This document shows positions 11,381 to 21,789 of a DNA stretch of 64,000 bases, piece after piece. The DNA comes from Rhododendron vialii (Eukaryota > Streptophyta > Magnoliopsida > Ericales > Ericaceae), in the NCBI RefSeq assembly GCF_030253575.1, contig NC_080563.1, forward strand, positions 33,775,001-33,839,000, written 5' to 3'. Position numbers and translations under genes: made by a program. Numbering within the stretch: the stretch's first letter is position 1; each line of letters opens with the position of its first letter. Under the pieces are notes generated by a model, which saw only the letters and a list, made by a program, of their open reading frames with translations, had not been told where the DNA came from and searched no databases.

Positions 11381-12105
11381 TAATATTAAATAATTTAAAA
11401 ATACATATAAAGAGTAAAAAAATAAGTGTTCCGATTTTTAATTCGTTTGAACCGGTGCGAAGATCTTATTTTTCTTATCATTTCATATTAAATGGTCGTA
11501 ATTCATTTTTGGCACTAAGACCTTTTAATAAGCACCCTAAAAGAGGCCTGAAACTAAATAATAAGTCTTAGGGTACTTGTTGAAAAGCTTTCGAGCCAAA
11601 AATTCATTATGATCATTGAAGACAAAATGATAAAAAAAATAAGATTTTTGCATCGATTCAACCGGATTGAAAATTGGAACACTTAAATAATATTAAATAA
11701 ATAAAAATGAAAAAAGATATAAAAGTTATTATTGCTAGGGTATAATATTAAATAATTTAAAAATACATATAAAGAATAAAAAAATAAGTGTTCCGATTTT
11801 TAATTCGTTTGAACCGGTACAAAGATCTTATTTTTCTTATCATTTCATCCTAAATGGTCGTAATTAATTTTTGGCTCTAAAGCCTTTCAATGAGCACTCT
11901 AAGAGAAACCTGAAACTAAATAATAAGTCTTAGGGTACTTGTTGAAAGGCCTTCGAGCCAAAAATTTATTATGATCATTGAAGACAAAATGATAAAAAAA
12001 ATAAGATCTTTGCATCGATTCAACCGGATTGAAAATTAGAACACTTAAATAATATTAAATAAATAAAAATAAAAAAAAATATAAAAGTTATTAAGTAAAT
12101 AAAAA
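11381..12105. repeat. Tandem duplication (about 362 bp) of a long hairpin inside the MULE
   Basis: Unit 1 starts at 11381 and unit 2 at 11743, both with TAATATTAAATAATTTAAAA. Each holds a palindrome, 11424-11684 and 11786-12046, with arms of about 125 bases. The left arm opens AAGTGTTCCGATTTTTAATT and the right arm closes with the complementary ...GAACACTT. The centre contains ACTAAATAATAAGTCTTAGG. The four arms differ at scattered positions. The block lies upstream of the transposase promoter. Confidence 0.85.
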
Positions 12106-12149
12106 AAAAAAAAAAAAATGCCGTGGGTTGGGTGGTTGAATTATTGGGG

Positions 12150-12232
12150 TGGGGGGGGCATTTTTGTCTGGGGGTGGGGTCGGGCGGGGGGGGGGAGGTG
12201 GTGTCAGGTGGGGGGCGCGCAAAGAGATTTGC
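12150..12232. repeat. MULE right terminal inverted repeat
   Basis: A G-rich tract (runs of 8-11 G) ends GGGGGCGCGCAAAGAGATTT then GC at 12231-12232. It is followed by ATAGAAAA at 12233-12240 and is the mirror of the C-rich left end. Confidence 0.75.
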
Positions 12233-12502
12233 ATAGAAAATTGTTTTGAAAGGAACAAATTAACAGTCACCGGCCGGGTCCCCCATCCAAAAGCCATCCA
12301 ATTTTAGGCACGTGATCCACCACCCTCCAATTAGAAGTTTCAAAGAAACTCCCAGAGCTCTGAAAAAGGCAAAAACCATTAACCATATCCATTGGAAACA
12401 ACTTTAAAAAATTCTGCAAGTGGCAATTAAGAAAACCAGAAATTTCAACGTGTTTCAACCAAGTTCATGAATCCAATCTCCCTAACCCAACCCATCAAAT
12501 CC

Positions 12503-12510
12503 TATATAAA
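12503..12510 (+). promoter_or_regulatory. TATA box of the ERF gene
   Basis: TATATAAA is followed about 30 bases later by a (CT)n tract that would start the 5' leader. The ATG at 12664 is about 155 bases downstream. The MULE end at 12232 limits the unaltered upstream promoter to roughly 270 bases. Confidence 0.7.
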
Positions 12511-12533
12511 TCTCCCTTTCCCTTTTCGCCCAA

Positions 12534-12534
<1 letters not shown>

Positions 12535-12569
<35 letters not shown>
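12535..12569. repeat. (CT)n tract in the ERF leader
   Basis: An uninterrupted CT repeat at the expected transcription start or leader of the ERF gene. Pyrimidine-rich initiator regions like this are common in plant promoters. Confidence 0.85.
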
Positions 12570-12573
<4 letters not shown>

Positions 12574-12663
12574 CCTCTCCCTCTCCAGATTGAACTAAAT
12601 AACTACACGTTGAAATTGAATTCAGTACCATATAACATACTGGTGCATTTGATTGGGATATAT

Positions 12664-13398
12664 ATGATGGCTTACACAGAATGCGATTTCGATGCCGACT
12701 TTGCTCTGCTCGACTCAATTACCCGTCACTTGCTCTCTGAGTCTGAAACTCCGGCGACATACTCGGGCAGTATTACGGGATCCTATTCCCAGATTAACAC
12801 TTCATTATTACCCTCCTTTACTCACCAGTGGGGAGAGCTTCCGCTCAAGGAAACCGACTCCGACGATATGCTAGTGTACCGTATCCTCGACGAGGCGGCG
12901 GACGTTGGGTGGCGGCCGCCGTACGCGGAGGTGGAAACCACCGCCGCCGAGGCGATGAAGGAAATGGAGATTTTGCCGGAGGCGGCGGTGCCGGCGAGGG
13001 GGAAGCACTTCAGGGGAGTGAGGCGGCGGCCGTGGGGGAAGTTCGCGGCTGAGATCAGGGACCCGGCGAAGAATGGGGCCCGGATTTGGCTGGGGACGTT
13101 TGAGACGGCGGAGGACGCGGCTTTGGCCTACGACAGGGCCGCGTTCCGCATGCGCGGGTCACGTGCCCTGCTCAATTTCCCGCTTCGGATTAATTCGGGT
13201 GAGCCTGAGCCTGTTCGGGTGAGATCGAAAAGATCGTCAACCGAGCGATCTTCGTCACCCTCGGAGAATGGTGAGCCAAAGAGGAGGAAGAAGGTGGCGG
13301 CGACGGCGGAGCCAGTGGCGGTGGCGGTTCAGCCTAAGTTGGAAATGGAGGGGAGTGGATTTGAGGGCGCTCTAATAACAAATATAAAAGTAAATTAG
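12664..13398 (+). CDS. AP2/ERF domain transcription factor (ERF, group IX-like)
   Basis: A single-exon nuclear DNA-binding protein of 244 residues, read from the ATG at 12664. A second ATG follows at once at 12667, giving [20 protein letters not shown]. The frame is open upstream to 12610, but only through a TTG and leader sequence. The AP2/ERF domain spans about residues 114-172. It contains the three strands and helix, seen as [39 protein letters not shown] and [15 protein letters not shown]. The Ala and Asp that mark the ERF rather than DREB type are present (A in KFAAEI, D in TAEDAA). The N-terminus is acidic and the C-terminus has a PKRRKK nuclear signal and an acidic patch. No EAR repressor motif is seen, so activation of GCC-box stress or ethylene genes is the likely role (family inference). 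Codons are GC-rich in the domain. Complete and intact. Confidence 0.93.
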   Translation: MMAYTECDFDADFALLDSITRHLLSESETPATYSGSITGSYSQINTSLLPSFTHQWGELPLKETDSDDMLVYRILDEAADVGWRPPYAEVETTAAEAMKEMEILPEAAVPARGKHFRGVRRRPWGKFAAEIRDPAKNGARIWLGTFETAEDAALAYDRAAFRMRGSRALLNFPLRINSGEPEPVRVRSKRSSTERSSSPSENGEPKRRKKVAATAEPVAVAVQPKLEMEGSGFEGALITNIKVN

Positions 13399-14884
13399 AA
13401 AGGCAGCCGAAGTACTGAACCCATGTTTGTTAGTATCATTGTTTGATTTTGATACATTCTTTTCTTTGATCTTCTGTTCTATTAAATCTTATGGTATGAA
13501 AATGTATTACTACCATCTTTTCCATTCTAGGCTTCCTTGTGTTTCACAAGAGATTGGTGATAAACTTATTCACGGAGGTTAGCTCCGTGAATAGTTGCGC
13601 AATCTCAGTCGTTCATTCGCGCAATTAATAACTGAGATTCATTTTCAATTTTGACGGATCACGATTAATTATTAACGGCTATAATTGATTTTCAATTCGG
13701 ACAGTCCAAAAATGCTTTGGACATGCGCGATTGGTTTCCCATGAAGCCTTCTTTACGGAATGGTTCACAAATAAGATTTTCTGATTTCATAATTTCCATT
13801 CCCAAAGGCTAAGTGGGTTTTGTTTTTCATTTCCTGCAGGATGTTACAAAGTTCTTGATCGAAAAAAAAGAAATTATGTTCCTGCCACATTAATTTTGAG
13901 TTATTAAAATAAAATTTTCAAAAGTAAGGACCTAAAAAAATAATAATAATAAAAAAAAAAACTATTGGCACATTAATCTTCTTTGGTGTTACAGTTATCA
14001 CGTCAACTATTGTCCTATATTCAGACTATTGCTCTGGAATTTTTCTTTTGGTATTATTGTTCTGGTATTTTTTTGTATTCTTTAATTTTCATAATTTTTT
14101 GTGTAGTTTTTTGTCATAAAATTTGGGACTAATCGTTTGTCTCAATCAGAAAAATACAAAATATGGACCGAAGTTGAAAAAAATAAAAATAGGACGACAC
14201 TAAAAATAAAAGAGAGTTGTTTCAGCCTCTTTTTTGTCATTAGTGTGCTAATTTTTTGCTTTTTGTTAAAAGAAATTTAAACTCCTCCCGTAGAGGCGAA
14301 TGACTAATTGAAAAAATTTTAATCTAAGTCTAACAAAAATTTAGAAAAGACAAGAAAAACCCGGAAATTATAATTTTGGAAGAACACTAGTCTCTAAAAC
14401 TAAACGAAAATGCAAGGAACACACCAAATTTTACATCATTTCTTACATCCTTTTTCACAAGTGATGTTGGAACCCTCTAAATAACATGTTGGGGGTACCG
14501 CAACGTAGGCCGAGCTGTACATGATGTATGGACGGATTTATTAGGGAAATAGCTTGATTGTAGGGTCAATAGCTTGATTATAGGATATACTGGTGATCCA
14601 TCTCCATAAATATGTACTTGTACAAATTATTGAATTTTATGAACTTGCAAATGTGAGGTTTGTGAAATTGCAAGGAACCATCGTACTTCTTTTTCATTAA
14701 CATTGAATAAAAATTCAGTTACTTTTATGATCATACATTTTGATGTTTGGGGCCCATCCAAAGTCACTACTATCTTGAGTGGATTGCATTGGCTTGTTAA
14801 TTTTATTGATAATTGTACCAGAATGATTTAGGTATGCTTAACGAAGTCCAACAGTGAAGTAAAATTGTTATTTCAATTTTTTTT
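13399..14884. other. ERF 3' UTR and AT-rich intergenic DNA
   Basis: The first 150 bases are a plausible ERF 3' UTR. Beyond this I see only AT-rich, degenerate repeat-like DNA. The stretch at 14090-14160 faintly resembles the MITE family best seen at 42532-42891. No gene is supported. Confidence 0.4.
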
Positions 14885-15475
14885 TAAAATGGTTTGTCGT
14901 CAGTACGATGCACAAGTCAAGTTCTTCGCAACGACAATGAAGGTAAATATTTGAGTTCGAACTATTCATCAAACTACTTGTTCTAATACACCCCTGTAGA
15001 ATGGGGTGATCACTTGTTGGAGGTTGTTCGTGCTTTGTTGATAGAAGCACATATGCATGTCGTTATCCTATTAGGGACTCGTATTTACCTTTCATGCATA
15101 TTTGATCAACCGCATACGGCATACCTTCCAGCACCATCGATTTCCGTACACCATCCCATGCTCTCACTGAAGCAATTGTTGCTTCAGTCATCCCAAACTT
15201 ACCTCCCCATGTCTTTGGTTGTGTAGTATTAGTACACCTAGCTCCATGCTACAAGTCGACTCCTCGAGTGTTTTGACGTGTCGTTCGATCGAGGGTATGC
15301 TATTTGTCAAAAAGGGTACCGATGCTATCATCCTCCAACCAAACAAATGTTTGTTACATTGGATGTCGACGTTTTCATGAAGACTCGATGTATTTTTCCT
15401 CTGAGCCTGAACTCAAGAGGAGTACTAGGAAGAATTTCAAACTCTAGATTACGATTTTTACTGCTCTAAAGAAGG
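14885..15475 (+). mobile_element. Ty1/copia polyprotein remnant (integrase region)
   Basis: Translated in shifting frames, this gives copia integrase C-terminal features in order. There is a D-N-x-G-E-Y-like block near 14925. LLEVVRALLIEAHM, which follows the QQNG..ERKNRH segment in intact elements, is at about 15016. Further on come PHVFGCVV-like sequence near 15205 and KGYRCYHPPTKQMFVTLDVD near 15312. Several frameshifts and stops separate these blocks. No LTRs were found nearby, so it is a fragment. Nothing here could be expressed as an active polyprotein. Confidence 0.8.
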
Positions 15476-16700
15476 AGAACTCGATATATGAACCTAGTAA
15501 CTGGAATGTGAGTGAAGGGGAAACTCTCTAAACCTAGTACCAAGGATATGCGGGTGAATTGGATTTGAGTGGTATAACTTTGGATCAAAGAGCTGATGAA
15601 CACCTAGATTCTGAAGTTTTATGTAACATCCCACATCGATCGGTGAGATATAGGAAAGTAAAGTAATATATAATCGATTGCGAGCAACTACTATATAACA
15701 TGAAGTTAGCCTTTTGAGCTACGTAGTTAAATTAAAGATAAGCATGTCAGTTGGCGCGGGTTATTACAGGTGTTATGTTATTAGAGCTTGCACCAACTAG
15801 AAGCGTGGGACGGGTCCCGCGAGAAGACGTGCTTAGGTAGATCCAACAAGTAAAAAGCTTGAGGTGCTTGTCGTACTTGAACGGATCTCACATGAAACGA
15901 GCTTAAGAAATTTGACGTGCTTAAGCGGATGTGTGAAAAGTGAAAATTGCTGTACTATGTGATGCAACGAAGACATTGCAGCCAAGGTAAGAAAATTGTA
16001 ACATTCCACGTTGTTGACATATAAGAAAGTCACATTTTCGCAATAAAAAAGGCGTACGGTTGAGAGAAATAGCTTATCCGTAATATTTGACCTACAGATG
16101 TTTTGACTTTGACTTGCTCTAGCACTCGTGCATTGACATTTTCAACCTTCTTTAGTTCAAAAATAAGACTAGCCAGCGCCGTCCAATTGACCCATGTAGG
16201 GTCCAACTGGTTCAATTGTTTATTTCTTTCTTTTTCAGGTTATCCATCCGCAATGATAATAATTAAAATTAATAATTAAAATATGTCACGTCAATATTTG
16301 ATTATTTATTAAATTATAATCAAATTTAAAAATTTTTACTTTTACATTGGTTATTTTTGCATCTCTAACCAAAAAAATCTCACAATACATAATACATATA
16401 TGTCAAATAGCAAACGAGTTCCAATCACGCACCGACCAAACCAAATTATTCGTCTCGATGAGACGATTTCAATGTGGGGTGGTTTTGAGTTTGGCTATTG
16501 GTAAAAATTGTTAAGTTTGATTATGGAATGAGTGAAATTTGGTTATTTACTAAAAGACTTTTAACTTTGTTTATTACAATGTGACTGTTAAATTTGTTTA
16601 TTTACATTCATTTGCTTATTACAGTGGAAATGCTCTAATAAATAAATACGTATGGTAACTACATCTAAAATAAGTAAATAAGAAAAAAATGACAACCACT
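15476..16700. other. Intergenic DNA without recognised genes
   Basis: Short open frames exist but none resembles a known protein. The stretch 15600-16030 contains two similar lines, ACATCCCACATCG...GATATAGGAAAG near 15625 and ACATTCCACG...ACATATAAGAAAG near 16001. This suggests an old direct repeat, perhaps decayed LTR ends of the adjacent copia fragment. Confidence 0.35.
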
Positions 16701-16756
16701 TCTTCTTCTTTTTTTTATCAAAAGAGAGAAAATTTTATTAATCTGAAAGATTTATC
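16701..16756 (-). mobile_element. 56-bp LINE tail flanked by a 17-bp target duplication
   Basis: AAAAAATGACAACCACT occurs on both sides (16684-16700 and 16757-16773). The insert begins with a T-rich tract and contains AAAATTTTATTAATCTG, the minus-strand form of the LINE tail found many times in this window. This is a classic severely 5'-truncated retroposition event. Confidence 0.85.
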
Positions 16757-17454
16757 AAAAAATGACAACCACTGTTTTCCGATGATCTTTTTTATTGATC
16801 AGCGAATTACTATATCACAGGCATCACTGCTAGCATTGTTTTTTCTACTAAACGAACATTAAGGTTGGCGATCAATTAAACAACTTTTTTATTGGAATAC
16901 CTCTATTTGTCATATTTCTAGGAAAATTACCTTTTCGATGACTCTTTTCCGCGACTACGTATATTTGGTTTAGTTTTTAGCTATTATTTTCAATGAGAAG
17001 TTCGATTATCTGTCATGTTGAGTATTACATGTTATGGATGACACAATTTATCAGTTCACCAACGACGACAACAATAGCGTATAGGAATAATAACTCTTAC
17101 TCACAAAATAGAAGAAAAAAAAAAGAGACTGTTCACAAGCAAATTTCAAAATTCAAATAAGAAATGAAACTTTGTTCTTGACTCTCAATTGCTATTTAAC
17201 CTTGATACTATGATTCAGTGTAAATATATGGTAAGAAATTATAAATGTAAAATGTATACTTACGTCCAAACTCCAAAAGCTTCAACGAAGACATTTGCAG
17301 TTAAAGTGAACAGGTAAAGCAAGCCCCCGTGAAAAATTGAACCCAAATCCACCAAGACAGAAAACAAGACAGAAACAGAATCAGAATCATCCAATATGTT
17401 TACTACTTCACTCATTGCAAACAAGCAGATTGATCGGTTTCTTCCAATGCATTA

Positions 17455-17839
17455 GGCTTCGTTCAGTTGTCGAGAAAGTTGTGTGGAAAATTGGTTCCCA
17501 GAAAAAGTGAAGTGAGGTGAAGTAAAAGAAAAAGAAAATTATTTTCCTGTGAGTGTTCATTTGACAAAAGAATTTTGCAAGAATAATTAAGGTTTAGTTG
17601 TTCATTTGTCAGGAAAAATAAACTTTCGGGAAAATTTTGTGAGTGTTCACTCATTTTCCTTTTCCCGCGACGCAAAATCCTGTGTTTTTTGCAGGATCAC
17701 TTTTGCAGGAAAGTAATTCCTGCAGGAAAACTTAAAAACATGTTTCCCACTACTTTCCTGCCAACTGAACACTACAAAAATCATGAGAAAGTTGATTTTT
17801 CCATCATTTTCTTTACTTTCCTGACAACTGAACGGGGCC
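17455..17839. mobile_element. MITE with GGCTTCGTTCAGTTGTC ends (PIF/Harbinger-like)
   Basis: The left end is GGCTTCGTTCAGTTGTCGAG. The right end, reverse-complemented, is GGCCCCGTTCAGTTGTCAGG. The element is 385 bases with no coding capacity. TTA precedes and TAA follows, compatible with the three-base TWA target preference of PIF/Harbinger elements, though not a perfect direct duplication. The interior repeats AGTGTTCA and ACTTTCCTG motifs. Confidence 0.7.
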
Positions 17840-18127
17840 TAAGGGTACATGGTTGTTTACTAATGGTGACAAATTGAACCCAAATACACCAATTAAAAAA
17901 TAGATTCAATTCAACCCATTTATAAGTTGAATTAGAATGGGTCTTAATCCATTTATTAATGGGTCTCAATTGGACATCAATTGAGTTAACTTAAATGACC
18001 CAACAAAGCAAGCGCATAACCCACTAACAAAAAACAGTAGAATGACTCCGTACCTCTCTCGCATAAACAAATAATCCTTAACCAAATTCTCTCTCTCTCT
18101 CTCTCTCTCTCTTCTGAGTTGCTTCCC

Positions 18128-18164
<37 letters not shown>

Positions 18165-18589
18165 ACACCATTCCCATAAAACAAACCCATTTCAAAAACA
18201 GTGAAATCCCTTGGAAAAATAGCAGTGATTTCAAAGGATTTAAATTTCAAAGTTAATAGCTGCTAATTCATTTATAATTCGTTGTTCAATACTTAAAAAA
18301 GGTTCTTCAAATCCTTATCCAAATTAGATAAAATAAAATAAAAACTTTATCCAAACTAGAAATATTTGGGTCATGAGTCATTAGACCCCATTCCGCTACC
18401 TTTTTTTTTTTTAGTACTTTTTGTCTTTATTTAATTTTTTTTGCTTTTGTTCATTTTGTGCCAAATTTTTTTGACTATTTGATTTGTCTGGACGAGACAA
18501 ATCGTAAAAGTAATTTTTATTTTACTTTTACCCAAATATTTTGGGAAATAACCACTTTTAAGTAAAAAAAAGTCAACTTTTTTTCTTTT

Positions 18590-18765
18590 CTTTTCAGCGG
18601 TGTCGCTCCCCTACCGCAGCACTCAATCTCCCGTCCATTTCAACAATCAATGGTACAAATTTGAAAAATCTCTTCCAGCCCTGGAAGAGTTTTTTAAAAT
18701 CCGGAGATTAAAAGCAATGAAGAGAGCAGTGAAAGAGAGCGGCAGTAGACTTTCTGCTTAATTTG
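18590..18765. repeat. Dispersed repeat, copy 1 (partner at 27585)
   Basis: It shares with 27585-27770, in order, CTACCGCA..., CAATCTC.CC.TCC.T, AAT.AATG.T.CA.A, GA..AGTTTTTTA and GGTAGACTTTCTG..TA. It is probably a non-autonomous DNA element; class unknown. Confidence 0.5.
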
Positions 18766-19277
18766 GTCATTCTAGTATATAGAGATAATATGATAATTTT
18801 AGTGTACATGGGTATTTTAGTCATTTAAATATATAGGGGTAATACGATTATTTCAATGTACATAGGTATTTTAGTCATTTTAAAATTTTAATATATACTT
18901 AAAATTGGGTTAATGGGCAAGTTGGGTTTGATTTTAGAAAGTTGGGTTGGATTGGGTATGAGTAATTGATCCCATAATGAATGGATTCTAATGGGTCAAT
19001 GATCTATTAAAGACCCAGTACACTTACAACTTACCTAAATTAACCCAAACCCATTCATTTGACACTCCTATTGTTTACTTACTTGTCCCACTATAATGGA
19101 GCTTAAGACCCGTTTGGTAATTGGATTAAAATTAGAGCTGGGAAAACATTTTAATTAATAGTTTAATTCTGACCTTTGGATGAATTAGGTGCAACTTGTC
19201 ACAATCTAAGATAGAATTGGAGGTTCTCTCCAATTCCATAGGGATCGGAGAGGAGCCGGACTCCACAGAGAGAACTT

Positions 19278-19302
19278 CCCCCCCCCCCCCCCCCCCCCCC
19301 CC
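19278..19302. repeat. C25 homopolymer
   Basis: An unbroken run of 25 C, prone to length change and to sequencing error. Confidence 0.95.
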
Positions 19303-19585
19303 GTATTTCTCTCACGAACATTTCTCCACGACATATTTCAGTGAGATCCAGTACTGATCGAGTATATGATGCATCACGTGGCAGTGCCACAAGACCATTA
19401 AAATACTTACTCTCTCACATGTGTAGCCAACAACTACTTAAGAATTTCTTTTTTTATCCGCACAAATGCTATTGATAACTCAATAAGGGTACATAGAGAA
19501 AAGCAAAGAGGAAAAAACACCTCCAACATGATCTTCCCATAAAACTCTCTCTACCTCTCATAGGCCTCCTTCCCAAACTTACCCA

Positions 19586-19587
<2 letters not shown>

Positions 19588-19622
<35 letters not shown>
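19588..19622. repeat. (CT)n tract in the leader of DnaJ copy A
   Basis: A CT repeat about 60 bases upstream of the copy A ATG. The flanking leader sequence (GAAAACAAGAAGAG just downstream) matches the leaders of copies B and C, so it marks the shared 5' UTR of the family. Confidence 0.85.
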
Positions 19623-19627
<5 letters not shown>

Positions 19628-19683
19628 CAAGAAGAGAAGATTCTAAAAATCGAGGAGATATTCAGGAACTTGTTGTTAGAGGG

Positions 19684-20130
19684 ATGAATCCATCTGCAGG
19701 TTCTGACGTTGGACCTGCTACGGGTGGTGAGAGAATTGGTAATAATAATAACCGAAGGAATAACGGGTATCTGATCGTTCTGCATGTGCCCGTGCTAAGA
19801 ATTATCGTATTCTTCTCCGTGTATCTGCTTCTGCTCCGGACCTTCCAGCCGCCACACGATCCGATTTTTTTGCTTTCTCCCGGTCATCATCCTTATCAAT
19901 ACAAGTTTACTGCGCAAAAGGGTACCGATTTTTACGTCAAGTCAGGGCGTTTTGAGCAGACTTACCCTCGAGATAGCCCTCAGAGGGCGAAGCTTGAAGC
20001 GCAAGTGGAAACGAATTACGTTTCTACTTGCGCGCATTTTTGTAAGATTGAGGTGCTGGCTTTCCGGGAGGGGCATTATTCAAAAATGCCATATTGCGAA
20101 TTGCTGAAGCGGTACATGGCGGTGGCTTGA
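19684..20130 (+). CDS. J-domain-less DUF1977 membrane protein (DnaJ-family paralogue, copy A)
   Basis: 148 residues in one open frame. After a polar start with a glycine/asparagine-rich linker, a single membrane segment lies at about residues 29-53 (LIVLHVPVLRIIVFFSVYLL). The rest is the DUF1977 domain typical of the C-terminus of ER-membrane DnaJ proteins (DNAJB12/14 type): KFTAQKGTDFYVKSGRFEQT, YPRDSPQRAKLEAQVETNYV and PYCELLKRY. The leader matches copies B and C. The whole first exon with the J domain (HPD motif) is absent, and the linker differs from theirs. It cannot recruit Hsp70 in the usual way. It may be a regulator or dominant-negative partner (inference), or a decaying but still open copy. 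Downstream sequence also matches the 3' flank of copy B. Confidence 0.75.
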   Translation: MNPSAGSDVGPATGGERIGNNNNRRNNGYLIVLHVPVLRIIVFFSVYLLLLRTFQPPHDPIFLLSPGHHPYQYKFTAQKGTDFYVKSGRFEQTYPRDSPQRAKLEAQVETNYVSTCAHFCKIEVLAFREGHYSKMPYCELLKRYMAVA

Positions 20131-20410
20131 TGAATGATGACTTCATTGGAAATCTAAATTGGCTTCTGATTAAGTGTGCGCTGATCGTTTAGCAAGAGTT
20201 GGAGCCGAACAACATGAAGATCTGGTGGTTTTAATGGATCGACCACTTTCAATGAGGGAATTTTAGATTAGGGAGTGCCTTAACATAAGGTGGATCATTG
20301 GCTAGGGTGTTGCCCTTGGCTATTTGTATTGGGCCCGTAATACTTTAAACATGTCTGCTACTCCGTTACGTTTCTCGCCATTTGCCTAGTTTTATAATAT
20401 TTCGATGTAC

Positions 20411-20412
<2 letters not shown>

Positions 20413-20451
<39 letters not shown>
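20413..20451. repeat. (TA)n microsatellite
   Basis: A long AT dinucleotide run in the 3' flank of copy A. A second, shorter one lies at about 20755-20780. Confidence 0.95.
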
Positions 20452-20454
<3 letters not shown>

Positions 20455-20844
20455 TACAATAAGTTTTAGTTTATGTCTTCTTTTGAATTTGTTTCTTTTC
20501 TCGAATGTAAGAGAATGCTTTGAAGGAGTACTCCATTGAAGATTTCAAAAGGTGCATAGCAGAGATTAGGCTGATCAAATTTTGGATGATTTTTAGTTTC
20601 TAATTGGCTGTGTTCATATATGGCTTCATCCAATGTTTTCTTGGATGTGCTTCTTTTTCCTTTTCGGTTGTTTGGTTTACACATGATTTTCTTAGCCATA
20701 GATGCCAATTATAATTAATTTTTTTTCTCGACAAAAGAAATTCATTAATCTTTGATATATATATATATATATATATATATAGAAAGATTAAACGGACCAA
20801 GAGCACAATTTCAACCACCACCTGAGATCCACAGAAGGAAGGTA

Positions 20845-21290
20845 AGATGCCCACCAAAACAAAAAGAACCACCGAAAAGAAACTCCATAGATGTCAAATT
20901 TTTGGGATGTATGTCCTTAGTGGGATGCATCCTCAACCTTCTCTCTTTATTTTTTTAATTAATTAACTGCGAAAAGAATTTTATTAATAATCTCAATAAA
21001 GATTACAAGAAGATTAAACGGTGACTAGGAAAGAAGGCATCAACGACGATCCCAAGAGATCATCCCGACGACGCCCACCAAAATAAAAAGAACCACCGAA
21101 AAGAAATGCCGTAGGTGCCAAATTTTTGGGATGTATGTTCTTAGTGTGATGCATCCTCAACCTTTTCTCTTTATTTTTTTAATTAATTAGCAGCGAAAAG
21201 AATTTTAGTAATCTCAGTAAAGATTACAAGATGATTAAATGGTGACTAGGAAAGAAAGCATCAACGATCCCAACAAAATTGACACCTTCT
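20845..21290. repeat. Tandem duplication (about 228 bp) containing LINE-type tails
   Basis: Two consecutive units each contain CCCACCAAAA.AAAAAGAACC, TTTTTGGGATGTATGT..TTAG, GATGCATCCTCAACCTT and GCGAAAAGAATTTTA.TAA. They start near 20845 and 21073. The flank of copy B (25190-25370) holds a single corresponding unit, so the doubling happened in the copy A flank only. Confidence 0.75.
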
Positions 21291-21557
21291 CCCGGGGCAA
21301 ATTATGTGCACCCCCAAACACCAGAGAAAATTAATGATGGAAAAGTATTCAACCCACAATTCGCGAAAACTAAAGATAACGTAAAAATCCCAAGAATTTT
21401 ATCTTCGCCGATAAAATAATACGCAAGCTCAGCAAAAAAGAATAAACCAGAAAAAGGAAGCCCCTAAAAGTGCAAAAAATCAAGCCTTCACACACTTGGT
21501 CTTCCAAGTCTAAGAGAACCACACAGCCAAAGCTTGGAAACAAATTACAAATTCTCG

Positions 21558-21789
21558 AAAAAAAATTCAGTGCCGAGTGGGTACCACGTGGTGTCTCGCT
21601 TGCGCATTCGAGCCGTCCATTTCATTTTTGAACGGCTTAGATTTGGAGAGAGAAAATGAGAGAGAAAGTGTTGGGGTGAGAGAAAAGAGGGGGTTTTAAT
21701 CCGAGCCGTCCAAAAGTGTATCGAATGGCTCGGATACGCTGAGCGGGTACCATGTAGGATATACCCGCTCGGCACTGAAAAATCTCTCC
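21558..21789. mobile_element. MULE-type MITE with 9-10-bp target duplication
   Basis: CAAATTCTCG flanks both sides (21548-21557 and 21789-21798). The termini match: GAAAAAAAATTCAGTGCCGAG against GGAGAGATTTTTCAGTGCCGAG (reverse complement of the right end). Inside is a second inverted pair built on GAGCCGTCCA. The paralogous position next to copy B (about 25857-25875) reads through without the insert, which is an empty site. Confidence 0.85.

Larger units (their letters stand above)
7563..12232 (-). mobile_element. Complete Mutator-like element (MULE) with transposase-OTU gene
   Basis: Both ends are visible. The left terminus starts GAGAGCCTCTTCTCGCGCCC at 7563. The right terminus, reverse-complemented from 12232, starts GCAAATCTCTTTGCGCGCCC. 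Both run on into long C-rich tracts and then T-rich or A-rich subterminal DNA. ATAGAAAA flanks both sides (7555-7562 and 12233-12240), an 8-bp target duplication, close to the 9 bp normal for MULEs. The 4.67-kb interior holds one minus-strand transposase gene (8036-10924) and a tandemly duplicated hairpin (11381-12105). The transposase has four nonsense codons, so this copy is probably not autonomous now. It inserted between a DnaJ relic and the ERF promoter, ending about 270 bases upstream of the ERF TATA box. Confidence 0.85.
17840..19560. other. Repeat-rich intergenic DNA
   Basis: No gene is supported. The stretch contains (CT)n tracts near 18080-18160 and a decayed element of the 42.5-kb MITE family near 18405-18560. 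A short tandem repeat with GTATTTTAGTCATTT lies near 18810 and 18866. The apparent proteins at 17966-18250 are products of the CT tracts. Confidence 0.4.
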
